Positions 44,351 to 57,203 of a stretch of DNA of 64,000 bases are shown in pieces. The notes beneath the pieces are model-generated. The model saw only the letters and a program-made list of their open reading frames with translations, did no database searches and was not told the origin of the DNA. Each line of letters opens with the position of its first letter. The stretch's first letter is position 1. This DNA comes from Eumeta japonica. Its lineage: Eukaryota > Arthropoda > Insecta > Lepidoptera > Psychidae. The position numbers and the translations under genes were made by a program. Where the stretch lies: the NCBI GenBank assembly GCA_005406025.1, contig BGZK01002062.1, positions 18,137 to 82,136 of the forward strand, written 5' to 3'.

Positions 44351-46079
44351 ATTTAAGGGTTTTCTAAATAAATGATATCCCAAATAGCGTCATACCCTTT
44401 TTCGCTTGCCAATTTTGATAATTTTATTTCATATAATTTGTTTCGATTCGATTAGTTTTGAAAAATTTTCCTCGTCTGTGATACTCTTGCATTCACATAT
44501 AACGAATTCGATTACTAAAACTCCATGCACAATAAATATTCTCATACTTTTAGAGAAAACATTGTTATTTATGAGACCAATGTACCCTATCCTCAATCCT
44601 TCCGAAAACCGTACTAGAGATTACTAATTCTCAATTGGTACGATCTTTAGACACCTATATTATTTTCCTGGCATTATTCAACTGTTGCACGTAAAGTTGT
44701 TGCTTTCAGGTTATCTTCAATATGTAACTAATTTTGTTTTTATCAATTTTATAGGGGTCTCTTGCTGACTCATCCATCGACATTAGCTCTATATGTTTTT
44801 TCCGTCATTCTACTTTCATTTATCCTTTCTACATGTGCCAATCTCCAAATATTGTGTTCCTTGCAACTGTAAGACTACTCTATTAACTACGTTTACTTTC
44901 TCACTCTTCTCTGACGTCACTTCTTTACTTCAGCATACTTCAACATTACACCATAAAATTAATCAAGTAGTTATTTATATTGTATATATATATTATGGGC
45001 ATAATATCGAAGGTATTTACGAAAAACCTAGGTAGACTGTGATATTATCCTAAACTATTAAAGTAGTAATTGTTGTTATCGTTATGACACATACCATCTG
45101 AAATCGATCATGCGTATATCCGCAAATATTCATATTTCTTTTTTAGAACAACTTTTCCAAAGAAACCATAGTCAATGAAGTAGCCGTTTCTGAGAAAAAT
45201 AGGTCAGAACGTGAACGCAATAATAGATCAGAACGTAAATTCTCTAGATACAACCTTAAGTGATGCGCACGTTCAGAAAAAATATTTTTCTAAATGTAGC
45301 AAATCGTAGTTGTATTGTTGTTACACTTTTGGTTCTCGACAAGAAATAGCACTATATTGTACTACACATGGCACTACGATCATAAAAAAAAAGTCAATAG
45401 CGAAATTTTGTAATTGACTATTTTTGGGAATGAATATATGCAACTTTTTCCGGGAGAAGCTATTTATATTCCCATAACATAACTCGAAAAACTCCGAACA
45501 ATCTCGGTCGTCCAAGCACTTTTAATTAATTGCCTTATTACATTTCCCAATGTAATAACTGTATTATATATTGCCATAAAAGAAAAGTGGTGGAATGTAT
45601 TTAAAATTTTTTAAGTCTAAATATCAATAATTTAGACACATTGTATCAATATGGAGCTGATATATGAGCATATATTTTTTTTTAAATACTAAAGAATATT
45701 TTCCAAAAATACTAAGAATAATCAAAAATCTTCATTAGGATATATTTTGGATGTGCACTACCGCGTGGTAGTGTGTATTTTAATGTGTTCTTACTATATA
45801 TACTGAAAGATGTATTATACAAAATAAGTTATTGATAAGTATACATTTTTACGAATACAAAGTAAATATTGATTTTTTATATGCCGTAAGACATTCGTAT
45901 ATTCAAAATAGTCTTAGCTAAGATAACCTTATATCATCAATATTCATAAGCACTAGGTCTGTTGATGATTATCACTGTTTTGTGCATGTAGTATTACAGT
46001 AAAATTATCCTGGTTGTACTAATAAAAAATAATGTTCGCTAGTACAAGAATATAATTTTTGACGAAAACGTATTAATTT
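44351..46079. other. AT-rich DNA, nothing recognised
   Basis: Frames at 44406-44627, 44793-45035 and 45321-45515 (minus) have no recognised family. A CACTACC-GCGT-GGTAGTG hairpin lies at 45756-45773. Confidence 0.45.
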
Positions 46080-46500
46080 ACAAGCCTGACCGACTTCCCA
46101 CGACATTCCGGCGTAAAGAATCGGTCGTGGAATCTGCAATTGGGAGCGCCCGGGGCCGGTTCTCTAATATTTCCTATTATGAAAAGCGAGAATGCCGTCT
46201 CGACGAGTCGCCCATACCGGCGACGCCCGGCGCCCGGCGGGGCGGGCGGACACGGCGCAGATATGTAGGTCTGCGGGGTACGATATCGAAGGCCATCCGC
46301 CGCGTGCGCCGTCTCCTCCTTATAAATCATCCGTCCTCGAGGGGCGGTATAACAAAAAAGGGTCCAATAATCAATAAGAAGTTTAATCCCGCGGGCGCCG
46401 GCGATCGCCCTCATTGGCCGATACAAATTGACGCAGGAGGGCCGCGAGGGCCCCGGCTTCCTGAAATCGTATTTAGCCCTAATAACGCACGAGATTGTTT
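46080..46500. other. GC-rich island with long open frames on both strands
   Basis: A 152-codon plus frame (46127-46585) and a 117-codon minus frame (46073-46426) overlap here. Both are rich in Arg, Gly, Pro and Ala, as expected for GC-rich DNA with few stops, and neither shows a domain. It contains CATTGGCCGATACAAATTG and CCTTATAAATC. Treated as candidate regulatory DNA, not a gene. Confidence 0.4.
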
Positions 46501-47196
46501 TGACAAGGGATCACCGAAGATTTTCTACCGCGTTTATCGTGAAGTGTTTCTATTTGATTCAATACGAAATGGACGTGTTTTGTAAACGTTCGTCCCTAGA
46601 CGTTCCTAGAGTCCGTACTTCGCTCGGATTTCACTCGGTTAGTCAATGAAATTTTATTCGATTTGGAGTTATGCGAGTAATTATTTCATATTTTGTTTCA
46701 TCGGCATGACACTGTATCGATTGTTTAATTAGTTTTTTCAGCGTCTATGGTTCCTCAAATGGTAAAAACAGAACCCTTGTAATATCGCCAAGGCTGCCCG
46801 TATGTCCATCTGTACGTTACAGCCTTACTGTTTCAGCATTATTTCATTGCTTCTGAAAAAGTTATGTAGATACATATATGTATAAACAGTGGTAAATCTT
46901 TATACAAAGAACTGTAGATTGTCAGTTACTAACCGTATTTATGCTTTGAAAATGCCATAAATGTTTTTAGTGAGTTTTTGTTGACATGAATATTCCGTGA
47001 AATACGAACTTCCGATGTGGTTAATAATCTATCTCCTCATTTTAACTACAATTATGCATATTAAAAATCGACCAATACAATAGAACTTAATAAGCACTAT
47101 TTATTTGAAAGTTAGTGTACACTAAAACTTTGCCAGATCACGTATACTTTTTTATACCGATTGGTTATCGGAAATAGCAACGTGCGAGGTCATATT
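46501..47196. other. AT-rich DNA, nothing seen
   Basis: No feature noted. Confidence 0.5.
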
Positions 47197-47525
47197 AAGA
47201 TCAATACCGGTCTGGAATTGGGACTGCGAACAGGATCCGAATATGGTTCAAGAACGCGAGTGAGATTCTATCACAGTAATATAATAGTGTAATTTAACAC
47301 ATTACGTATGTTTTCGCTGTAAAAGTATGCACTCTTCAAAAATAATTTGATGGGAATTGAGTCGAGAAAACGATCGCGCTCGTGCTTAGGAACGAGACCG
47401 GTATTGGGACTAGAATTCAGATCGAAACCGAGATCCGAAATAAGAGAAAGATAGCGATTGAAACCGAGAGAGAGGACGATATTGGAATCGAGACCGCGAC
47501 TGAAATCGGGAGAGAGCCCGGCTTA
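47197..47525 (+). repeat. Degenerate hexamer-periodic tract
   Basis: Two blocks (47197-47270 and 47376-47525) in which GAGACC, GAAACC, GAGATC, GGAATC and similar six-mers follow one another. The 83-codon frame in the second block reads as alternating Ile/Thr/Arg with Glu/Gly (ETEIRNKRKIAIETERED), which is what a hexamer repeat encodes. Not a gene. Confidence 0.7.
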
Positions 47526-48399
47526 AGAGTAGATCGCTCTGGCAGTATAGTTTTCACATCCATGTTTATAACTGTCAACTTCCTGCGTCGGAACGTTTCT
47601 GGGAAAATCGGCTGTGAGAGGGACAGGTCATGATTTATCTAATAAAAGTTCTCTGATTTCGTTTTTAGAAACGGAATCGTAGACCGTACAGCGGTTTATA
47701 AAAATATTCCAGTATTTCAAATCGGATATAATATAAATTATTAAATAATAAAACATAGATTTTTGAGAGTCTACAAGATTGTGTATAATTAGATTTTTTT
47801 TTAATAACAACTTATAAAATGAATTAGTTTTAATTTATTAGTTTAGTGATAAATATCGTCTATAAATACATTCTTGGACAGTGCGTGCGCACACACTTTA
47901 GTGAAAACTTAACTGTAACTTAAAGTTAGCCCCAGATATCATATTTAATGGTATTGTGACGCATTTTGCAACATTTTATAACATTCACTTCAATAATTAT
48001 TATAAGTAAGTAAATCTTTGATGCTTAACTAGAATGCAAAAGCGTATTATGTAGGATGTCTAACATACGTTTACTAGTAGACTATTCGTACGTAGGTACT
48101 TTAATCTTTTATATTTAAAAGCATTAAATGAATTTCATGTAAATTGATACAATTCAATCTGTCTCATATTTCGTCATTACGAGTTTAACAAATGTTGTAT
48201 ATGATTAATCAGGCTCTAACGCTTCATATTTTTTCGTTTTTGCAAATTCCTGTGATTCACAACTCAAATATCATTTATATCGAAACACTGCATTGCATCG
48301 CATTAATGCATATGGGATTACTTACACATATTTTAAAGAAATATTAATTTTATCGTATTTACTAATAAATGTTCGATAAGCGTATAATTTTGCCAGTTC
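47526..48399. other. AT-rich DNA, nothing seen
   Basis: No feature noted. Confidence 0.5.
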
Positions 48400-48660
48400 G
48401 CTTTAACACACTATCACGATCCAAAGTAGTTGCTCGCCGGCTGCAATTTTTTGCCGCGGGCGTCGTGGCAGTTCCCCCTTATCTCCATGGCCGCTAACTT
48501 TCATGCTAATTTCACAAATAGGTCCCCAACTAACCAACTTGTTTGTACAGTGCCGATAACACGTGCTGGGAATAGCGCTTATAGCGGTTGTATTAACATT
48601 TTCATGGGATGAACTCATCCCAGGACTATCAGTTATTGTTCTTCAAATAAAGTCTTTCTT
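48400..48660. other. Mixed island, non-coding
   Basis: GGCTGCAATTTTTTGCCGCG, CCATGGCCGCTAAC and a short TGGGATGAACTCATCCCA palindrome (48605-48622). Frames are open on both strands (60 and 71 codons) without recognisable features. Confidence 0.35.
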
Positions 48661-49755
48661 TATATAAGTGCAAAAAGAAACCATTTCGCTTTCTGGATAT
48701 GATGTTTCGCTGAATTCAATGAAATTTTGCTCAGCTACTAACTTCAGATGTTACCAGCAAATTACCTTAATATAAAATATAGAATAATCGTATAGAAATG
48801 AATTACGAAATAACTGTAATTCAGCATTCATAAAACAGCAAAAACAGCATTCAGATTACATGAGAGAGCGCTGCGGTTTCTTTCAAATGTAAAATATATC
48901 TACATTTGATAGTATCGGAGAAATGCTAGTAATGTTTTTGAAAATATATTACATGTATTTGGAAAAATAACTACTTTATAACATTAGATACGGTATTGTT
49001 TTTCTTACGTGAGTATTGCAAATATATTGCAGATTTCGTATGAGAGAGTGTGTTCCAGTTTTGTGTATACATTATTTTATATACGTTATATACGACTATA
49101 CGACATAATATATGTATATATATATATATTATTCATATAATATATAGATATAGAAATGTTTTAATCATTTATACAAAAAGAAAGATAAAGTTGAACTGTC
49201 TACATATATACTCACTAGTATGTGTGTTTCTGTCACGTGCTTCTCTAATCAGTTTAATTATTTACAAAACGACTTTTATAACAACTTCAATAAAATTAAA
49301 AAAAAATGTATTTGATTTAAATGGAAAAAAAAGTATATAGTTTCATGAAATTCACGGATAAAAAGCTTAATTGTCATCGGGGCGTCCAAATGATTCTTTG
49401 ACCAACACAAGTCGCGACATTTAATATGGCACACGAGCGATAGATGTATGTTGATCTCGTATGTATCCTATGTGTTTGTTAGTGCCATATTAATAATCGC
49501 AACCTTTTCTTCTCAAGTGAGATTCAATACATAAGAGATATGTGCTCATATGCTACCGCTGTAAGTGACCTAATGAGCTAGAAGCACGGACGATTGTATT
49601 ATGAATTGCAATGTTTTAGCAAAAACAAAAAGAATACCAGATTAAGTCTCATTTAAAGTTTAACAGTTGACGAAATATACCAGTTAATACATCTCTTAAT
49701 AAATAATGTAAATTATTTTTTTTTGTTAAACTTAATCTGGCTTGCTGTTTTTACT
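48661..49755. other. AT-rich DNA, nothing seen
   Basis: TATATA-rich at 49080-49150. CCAGATTAAG (about 49638) and CTTAATCTGG (about 49731) form a small inverted pair. Confidence 0.45.
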
Positions 49756-49970
49756 CACCCCGTCGCGAGCCCAGCTGATGTGACACGTAATTTATTTGTA
49801 ATGTAAATATTAGCTGAGATTTCCATAAGAAGCTCAAACAAGCCGGGAAGCTCAAAGGCGACGCCCGAAAGTCGGGCTCTTTGACATTGAAATGTGCCGG
49901 CCGTATTCTCTTATTGGATTTGCATCAGTGGACTTTGAATCGGCTCTGTCCTTCTGAGCTTCTATCTATC
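49756..49970. other. Mixed island with hairpin
   Basis: Contains the perfect hairpin GCCCGA-AAG-TCGGGC (49863-49877), AACAAGCCGGGAAG and GTAATTTATTTGTAATG. Possibly regulatory. Confidence 0.35.
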
Positions 49971-50089
49971 ATGCTATCTGTAATGTAAGCTGGGATATTC
50001 AGTAGTTGATTTTTTGTACCAGTAGTAGATTCCGATGGATCTCTTTATTCAAAACTCTGTTTCGTTAATACGAATTCGAAGATGAAATA
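49971..50089. other. Spacer
   Basis: Nothing seen. Confidence 0.4.
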
Positions 50090-51060
50090 AAGGATGTCCA
50101 AGAAGTACTACTGGCCACACAGAATTATATTTTATTAGGTAAAACAATACATTGACGATAAATGTCAATGATTCTGTTCTTTATTAATATATTTTTGGTT
50201 ATTGCTGTTTTTATTTCTAAAATGAAGCGAAAAGAACAGGAAATATTGAGGCATCGTGTAATACAGTTTCATAAATAAAATGGTTAAAATCTGCTACTGT
50301 TGTTAATTTTTTTAAAGAAAATATTTGTTGGAGCAGTGTTTATCGAATAGAAGAGATATGAGGATACAGGAGATACAAATTCCATATTTCTGAGTGGCCA
50401 GCTGACTATTTTAAACAATATTAAACGAATACAGCATCTATGTCGGTATGAAATGTAGTCCATAGACACTTACTGACTGAATAAATGTACTGTGTCCAGA
50501 ACACAGTTACGATATCTAGGTGTGAAGGCATACATGAAATTATTAGAACAAAGTATTATCGAGATCGAGAAGAGAAAAGAAAGTAGAAAAGTTTCAGAAA
50601 AGTCTGAAAAAAATTCTTTTTATCAATGATGAGCCTTACGTGCCACTGGATCGCACAGATATTCCGAGAAAACATTTTTTTAATGCATCTAATTTGTCAA
50701 AACGTTAATTATGGAGACGGAGTTATTTCGAAGTTAAAATACTGAAATAAACGCATTAAAAAAAGATTAAATCTCTGCATTATTAAATGTCATAGTACAG
50801 ATAGTGTCATCTTTTGGCCAGATATGGCAACCTGTCATTATACAACTTCAATCACAGATTATTTACAGTCATAAAACGCCGAATTACAATGAAATTATTT
50901 TCAGTCACCAAACATCGAATTGTATTGGAAACATGGTAATAACAGAGCCATGGAACACTTTTAACAACTAACTTCTAATCATATAATAAGATGTTCGTAA
51001 TTATGTGACTTGAAAAGAATCACAGAAATGAGCCGAAATCCAATGCTACAAATTCGGTGT
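50090..51060 (+). pseudogene. Tc1/mariner-type transposase fossil
   Basis: From the ATG at 50222 (KRKEQEILRHRVIQFH) one frame, broken by stops, keeps KRYEDTGDT at 50351-50377 and LGVKAY at 50516-50533, the linker and end of the DNA-binding part. After a frameshift come FINDEPYVPLDRTDIPRKHF (50619-50678; first catalytic Asp in NDE) and then VIFWPDMATCHYT (50806-50844; second catalytic Asp in WPD). PNIELYW at about 50908-50928 matches the region of the third acidic residue, which is lost. The phrases point to an insect Tc1/mariner family different from the three mariner copies. The element borders are estimates. Inactive. Confidence 0.6.
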
Positions 51061-51061
51061 A

Positions 51062-51079
51062 GGGTGGGGCGGGGCGGGG
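51062..51079 (+). other. G-quadruplex motif
   Basis: GGGTGGGGCGGGGCGGGG: four G runs of 3-4 with single-base loops, an ideal quadruplex pattern, isolated in AT-rich DNA. Confidence 0.85.
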
Positions 51080-51379
51080 CTAATAGTCCCAATTTCCACT
51101 TCAAAACCTATAAGTCTTAAAATTAAGTACTTATTGTCATCATAAATGGCTGCAAAAATCTCCACACGAATCAGTTTAACGCTTTAGCAATGAAAAGTGA
51201 GAATATTCATTTAATTTGCGAACAATTTTGCGCCAAAAGTAAAATGGAATTCTATGCTATTTGCCCATCTCATGGGGTAATACTCCCAGATTCGTGGTAA
51301 AAGTTCCTCTATTCAAGTGGTCAACCAATTAGTTATTTATGGTCAAATAAAGGTAAATAAAAATGGGTCGTATGAAATG
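51080..51379. other. Spacer, nothing seen
   Basis: AT-rich, no feature. Confidence 0.45.
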
Positions 51380-51735
51380 GTAAAACCATGCTGTGGTCAA
51401 CTTGGCTGCAGCATGAAAATGGGCTATCTCGACCACTAAGATACCGCACTCTCACAGAATGCAGACGTCAAGTAACAGCTTATGCTGTGCGTTTCATCCA
51501 GTAAATGAGAGTTCCCGTGGCCCATTTCCCCTCCATTACCACACTTTCTCTTCCATCACCCAGCTTCCCTCTCTATCACTCCACTCCCCCACTATTAGAT
51601 ACTTCATTCCTATCCAAGAGGTGGACAACGAACTGGTGACTCTCTGAAGTTGCGAGTATTCATAGGCCACGGGAACCATATACTTTTTGGTTGCTCGCAT
51701 GGTCGTTTGCCCCTCTAAAATGCTATAAAAATATT
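51380..51735. repeat. Probable dispersed-repeat tail
   Basis: CTTGGCTGCAGCATGAAAAT, ACAGAATGCAGACGTCAAGT and GAGTTCCCGTGGCCCATTTC, then a pyrimidine-rich stretch and GTCGTTTGCCCCTCTAAA, resemble a common lepidopteran retroelement tail that I recall but cannot name. The 62-codon frame here is not convincing. Confidence 0.4.
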
Positions 51736-53575
51736 GTATTTACTGTTTTGTGCATTGCTTTCTGAATAAGATTTGCAATATATAATATAAAAACATTCTT
51801 CACCAGAGAAAGGTGAACGGGTCTTTTCTTTGAAAATTTTCTATTCGATGTCATTTTTTTTCTTATTTCTTTTAGTTTACTTAGTTTTTTTTTATTTCAA
51901 TTTCCTCTTATTTTTTCTAACTCATTTTACTCAAAAGGTCCATCTCGCTACTTTCTGGACTTTTTACTCCATGCCTACGTACAGTGATTTTTTAAATTAT
52001 AAAAGAAATTAGTTAGACACAGGAAAATTTTAACGCTGTACATAGACACAAAACACTATAATAACAACTCACTTTACCATTTCTCATAGTATCCATTTAG
52101 GATCTATAAAAGAAAAGAGAAAGATCATTTTTCTTACTTTTAAGAGCCAAACACTTATGACAATCGTGTTAGGCGTAAGAACATTTAGCGATGGCTGATT
52201 GCCCTTGATATCGCTTCGTCCCTTATCCCGTTTCAAATCATGCTCACAGTTTTGTTTCTTGCACGTTTCCATATCATGTTAGGTACCTTGGGACTTATTA
52301 CCCCCTGGAGTTTTAGCCCTGCTCTATCGTACTAATAACAATCGATTGCAGGTAAGATGATTGCCGTAGCGATTACAAATGTTGTATTAGTAAAGACAAA
52401 TGCGATACGATAACTACAAGCGGGTGACATTTGAGTTTCCGTATTTATAAGCTGACTTCAAAAAAGGTAAGTAGTTTCTCTGTTTCTTCCACTTATTTGT
52501 ATGTGCGCATTTCTTTTTCAGAAACTAATAATTTTTATTATTGTTTCGCTGGAGATACTCGTGGAATGGGTTTTGTATATGATACTTTAAGATATCATTC
52601 CTGTATTTAGACTTGTAGGTAAAATAAGTGTTGGTTTTCTCTGCGAAATTGGTTTTACGCTAAGTAGTGCTTCTATGGAAACTGACAATGAGTATTTGAT
52701 TTTCCATCCCGAGCTTTTTTATATTCAGCAAATAGTACGTCAAAACCAAATATTAAGGCAGTGAATCAGAAAGGAAACAAACGAAGACAACAAAAAGTTT
52801 TAAGAAACCTTATCAACAATTTTTAATGAAGAAAATAATCATTTCACAAAAAAGCATGAACTAAATATTATAAAATAATATGTATATTGATCAATTGTAT
52901 AATTTATTGCCTTGTCTCGATTTTAAAACAATAATGTACAATTAAATGACAAAACACAAACAATAATATAACTCTTAAACGTCGGCGCCAAAGCATAATT
53001 AATTTGTGTATCTTTTTTAGACGCATCTTTATGATGAACAGAATTAAATAACTAAGTATGAAGTTTCAAATTATTTGTTAAAATGTATATGTGATAATTT
53101 AATACCATTTAAGTATTTTATTTAAAACGGTGTAAATAAAAAAATAGCATATTTGATGCTAACTTCAAAAAATCATATAAATAGATAATGTTACTAAATC
53201 ACATAAATTGTATTCAGTTTTTTTTGTTGCTAAATCTTAAATTATTATTTTAAATCAAGAAAAGGTAATGAATCATCCATTCATTGTAAATATTATATAA
53301 TTTTATGAATTTTGATTTTTTTTAATGAGCTTTTTTCGAAACGATTTCATTATTTACAAATTTTTATAGGATTCAATTTAATAATAGTGTACGAAAATGA
53401 AAGAACTCATATTGTTGTTGTATGTTGTAACATATTTTTATAAATTACTGTAGTGTTTCTCCTCTTACGATTTCCGTCTTCTTTCTTTTATTTGCAAGAT
53501 AAGATGTTATTAGATTTCACTGTGGAGAAATACATCAACCACACAGTACTTTGGAATCGACTAGGTCGAGGGAAG
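51736..53575. other. AT-rich DNA, nothing seen
   Basis: Short frames at 51830-52272 are AT-driven. No repeat was recognised in about 1.8 kb. Confidence 0.5.
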
Positions 53576-53695
53576 TAAGTTAATAAGGCGGGCCAGCGGC
53601 AGCCGGCGCGCGCGCGTGCCTTGTTACGCCCGTCAGTTGCCGCGTTAGCGCACTCCGCTCGGCAGCTCGCACTCGGTTCACGTCTCAACTAACAT
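53576..53695. other. Short GC-rich island
   Basis: GGCGGGCCAGCGGCAGCCGG and CGCGCGCGCGTGCC in AT-rich surroundings. Non-coding. Confidence 0.35.
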
Positions 53696-54244
53696 TCTAT
53701 AGGTGACAGTAGTCTCGCTTCCAATTAACTTATTTATTGTTTATTTAGTTGATTATGCCGATGTAAAGAACGATCCATTCTTTCGTTCATCATTGTCTCA
53801 ACAAATCATACGTATAAGAGATGATTATGAATACACGTGTTATCTTAAACATTAAGCAGATGTAACTACATCTTGATATTTTTTGGGGATGATTCGCTTA
53901 TGTTTTTCTATTTTCTAGTTTCGTAGATTGACAGAAACCCCTTGAAAAGAATCCTTAAAAGGATAACTTCGGTGTTCGTCTGTATATCTTTATCAGTAAT
54001 GCGTCCTAAAGTTATCCAGTTAAAATTTATATCTAATACTTATTTCAGAGCCCTTTGAAGTTGTAAAAAAATAAAACAGTTTTTTCGGTAAAATCTCAAT
54101 GTTGGTAACATATTGAATTTGGTTACTGTCACACTGATCTAATTAATAAATTGATGTGTACCATAAAGTTATATCACATTAATATCATATCAGAAATAAG
54201 CATCGTGGTGATTGAAACTATTAGAATATCATTTTGAAGCAAAC
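53696..54244. other. AT-rich DNA, nothing seen
   Basis: No feature until the SINE. Confidence 0.5.
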
Positions 54245-54512
54245 TATATTAATAATAATACATATTTTCGGATACACAACACAATCTGGTCCCAAACTAC
54301 GCAACGAGACTTATATCAGAAGTACGTGTATTAGATGGTTGATAGAATACATAGGTACTTTTTTGTAAACACATACACAATACATAGAAACACGCAGATT
54401 CAACACAAACATTATTTTTTAATCAAATAAATGTTTGTCTTGTAAGGGGAATCGAACTCACGCTCTAAGCTCTTTAAGCAGCTTCACTAGCAACTGCGCC
54501 AATCGAGCAGTT
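54245..54512 (-). repeat. tRNA-derived SINE (Metulj-like)
   Basis: On the minus strand the head has an A box TGGCGCAGTTGCTA (54501-54488) and a B box GAGTTCGATTCCC (54459-54447), the internal RNA polymerase III promoter. The body then reads GTTTGTGTTGAATCTGCGTG, TCTATCAACCATCTAATACA and GTTTGGGACCAGATTGTGTT, ending in TATTATTATTAATA. The layout of head, TGT-rich body and TTATTA tail is that of the common lepidopteran Metulj-type SINE. It cannot code. Confidence 0.7.
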
Positions 54513-54599
54513 AACATTAATTATTTCATAGATTAGGATACTAATAAAATCAAGCTTATTTCTGAAATCAATCACCTTGCCAACACCAGTAGGCTCTTT
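54513..54599. other. Spacer
   Basis: Nothing seen. Confidence 0.4.
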
Positions 54600-54760
54600 G
54601 ACGCCTATGCGGCGCAGAAGGGCGGGCGGCGGCGGCGGCGGCGTGCGTTGTAGGGCTCCACAGAACCCCCCCACTGCCGGCTCTTCTTCCCCCGCCGCCC
54701 GCCGACGTCTTTCGCGGTGCGGGGAACTACCGCTGCATTTGCCGCTACAAGATGACACCC
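54600..54760. other. GC-rich island with (GGC)n run
   Basis: GGGCGGCGGCGGCGGCGGCG at 54623-54642 is a short trinucleotide run. Frames are open on all sides and are compositional. Confidence 0.4.
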
Positions 54761-55079
54761 TGGTGACAAAAAAAAAAGGCTTATTAAAAAGCTGTGTACA
54801 TTGAATCCGATATTCAAATACATTGCTGAAAACAAGATTAACGTTCCAAAAATGATTTACAAAAATATCATGAGATGATACAAAAAAATAACACAGTCGA
54901 TAATGAATATCCAGGTATTGTTTACATTAAAAACGGTGCGCACGAAGCCGCGGCTAAAGTCTAGTGCAGCATGCAGTCGAAAATGAAACGCGATTGAATA
55001 TCGAACCTCGACGCGAGACGCGCTCAGGCGAACGTTCACTTTGTAATAGATGCACACCGTACGTGAGGGTAAACTGACC
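54761..55079. other. Non-coding DNA, nothing seen
   Basis: A GC-rich patch at 54940-55035 without recognised features. Confidence 0.4.
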
Positions 55080-55205
55080 TTTTTACATTTTTCAGAATTC
55101 GCTTAACGTCAATACGGGCCCGCACGGCGAGGGCTCGCCCTCCGGCGCGCGCGCGTGATCGATGGTCGCGACGTGACGATCGACGTCGCCGCCATATATT
55201 ATTTT
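55080..55205. other. GC-rich island (possible regulatory element)
   Basis: GGGCCCGCACGGCGAGGGCT and GATCGATGGTCGCGACG, ending in CCATATATTATTTTAATACC. No exon. Confidence 0.4.
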
Positions 55206-56225
55206 AATACCACCTTCGTACGGTTGCCGCTTTTTTTTAGGACTAAAATTGAAATTGAACAAGGTAACGCACTATACGGCTATGCTAGTGAATAGCTTAT
55301 GCACTGAACGTAATTTATTAACAGACTTGAGAGAAAAGTGGACGATACTGGGCGTCCATATTTCATTTTTTTTCGTGACAAAAAAATTACTAAAATGAAA
55401 AAATTGTGTGTGATTTTAATGTTGAATAGTAAGAACTTTGTAAGGGAATAATAATTATCTATTGTACATGATTCAGCATCTAAACTTTTTTTTAGGTAAT
55501 CGAAGAGACTGTCCGAAAAATATACGACCTTTTTTTTTATTCTTATGAGATAAGTCATACAAATATTACATAGCGGATTTTGATATATAAATATTCATTA
55601 AAATATTCAAATGTACGTAAAAAATCATTAAATGTGTTGAGGAAAGATGCAAAAGATAGGAAGAAAAAATTATATGTAAAGTGTTTATACGTCTTTTATT
55701 GAATAATTAATATGGCATTCTTACGTTTGGAAATTCTAAAAGTTTAAATATCCAACTGCTATAAATAATTTAACTACACCTGTGAGTTTATATCAATGTA
55801 AACGTAAACTTTAAAAATTGATTTGCACTCATTTACCGGTGCCAAGTATTGACAATAATTTAATATTGTGGTGGAATTGAGTCGATCCTGGGACAAAAAA
55901 GGAAGTTGGCATTAAAAAAATTACAAAGCTGAAATATAACTACTTCATTTTTGGGTTAAGGTGGTCAAATAAACTGTATGGTGTTACCAATAAGTAACTC
56001 GATCTCATTTTCTGGTCACCGGAATAGGTCTATGGAGCCGATATAAATACATTCATAACTTGTGTAAATATATGGAGTAACATTAACAACTAATTATGCG
56101 ACACTATACATCACAAACTGATGGCCTAGAAACTTGAAACTTTGTACAAGGGTCCCTTTTGTAAATAACTCATTTGAAAATGCCTTACGGATAAGTAACG
56201 ATTGGTAAAATCAATACGTAGACAA
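55206..56225. other. AT-rich DNA, nothing seen
   Basis: The frame at 55280-55558 (minus) is Phe/Ser/Leu-rich and unrecognised. Confidence 0.5.
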
Positions 56226-56390
56226 TGATCGGAATCGAGAGCTAGGCCGGGATCGAAATGAAGAGCTGGATTGGTAGAAACAAAAGCGGGATTAGGGTCG
56301 CGATCAAGTACAGAATCATGGAAACAAGACTAAGGTCGGAACAAAAATTGAGATCGAGGGTGGAAACGGAAACAGGATCATGGTTACCGG
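56226..56390 (+). repeat. Degenerate hexamer-periodic tract
   Basis: GATCGGAATCGAGAGC, CCGGGATCGAAATG, ATTGAGATCGAG and similar follow the same six-base pattern as the other four tracts. Confidence 0.6.
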
Positions 56391-57153
56391 AGAGATGATA
56401 TACGAAGAGATAGATTCATTCTATATACATACGGAAGGAGCCGGGGGCAAAAGTCAGTATTGCGTACTCCTTCCAACGTGGGTTACGTTGATTTGTTCTG
56501 ATAGCACTTTGATCAGAAATTGTATCCAGTGTTCAATAATAGTGCTTAATAAAAGCTGATAGGCAGTTCCGGAAATGAATGCGTCCTTTTAGAAATAAAA
56601 CTTGGTCGACTGTCTTAACACGTACTGTTCACATTAAACTGAGAAGATTACTATAAAGAAAATAAGTGCATGTTTATGTTATTACAAGTAGCTAAACTAT
56701 TAAAAGTATTTTTTATTCACTACATATTTTGAACATTTTAAGTTAAAATTTGTACGTTTTCAATAAAACTCGTTACAATCGGCGTAAATTACTTTGAAAG
56801 CTTATCATGCTGTTATAGATAATCATCATGTGAGTTTTAAATAAAAAATAGTTTTTATTTTGTAGTTACTGGAAGTTTTTAATTTATTTTCATTTTGTCC
56901 TTTTCACGGGTTTGTAAAATGCCAAAGTTGTATCAAGATTTTTTTTATAAAATCACTTCAATATCTATATGTATGTTTTTTTACCGCAATCTTTTTTTCA
57001 AAGATTAAAACAGAGAGCTGAAAATATATAATATTTTTCATAATGACGAGGCTATGATTAAAGATACGGGCAAAAAATAAAGTATTTTTAATATTAATGA
57101 AATAGAGGATGACATAAAGTGTACATGATCATCATTACTATAATCATTGTTTG
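56391..57153. other. AT-rich DNA, nothing seen
   Basis: No feature before the microsatellite. Confidence 0.5.
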
Positions 57154-57154
57154 T

Positions 57155-57203
57155 CATCGTCATCATCATCAGCAGCATCATCATCATCACCATCATCATC
57201 ATG
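57155..57203. repeat. (CAT)n microsatellite, interrupted
   Basis: About 49 bp of CAT/CAG/CAC trinucleotides. Confidence 0.95.

Noticed and set aside
46073..46585. Overlapping 152-codon plus and 117-codon minus frames
   Set aside because: Both lie in GC-rich DNA where stops are rare, are open on opposite strands at once, and show no domain, start context or splice structure.
47382..47633. Charged 83-codon frame rich in Ile/Glu/Thr/Arg
   Set aside because: The pattern is the direct translation of a degenerate six-base repeat; similar tracts at other sites are not open.
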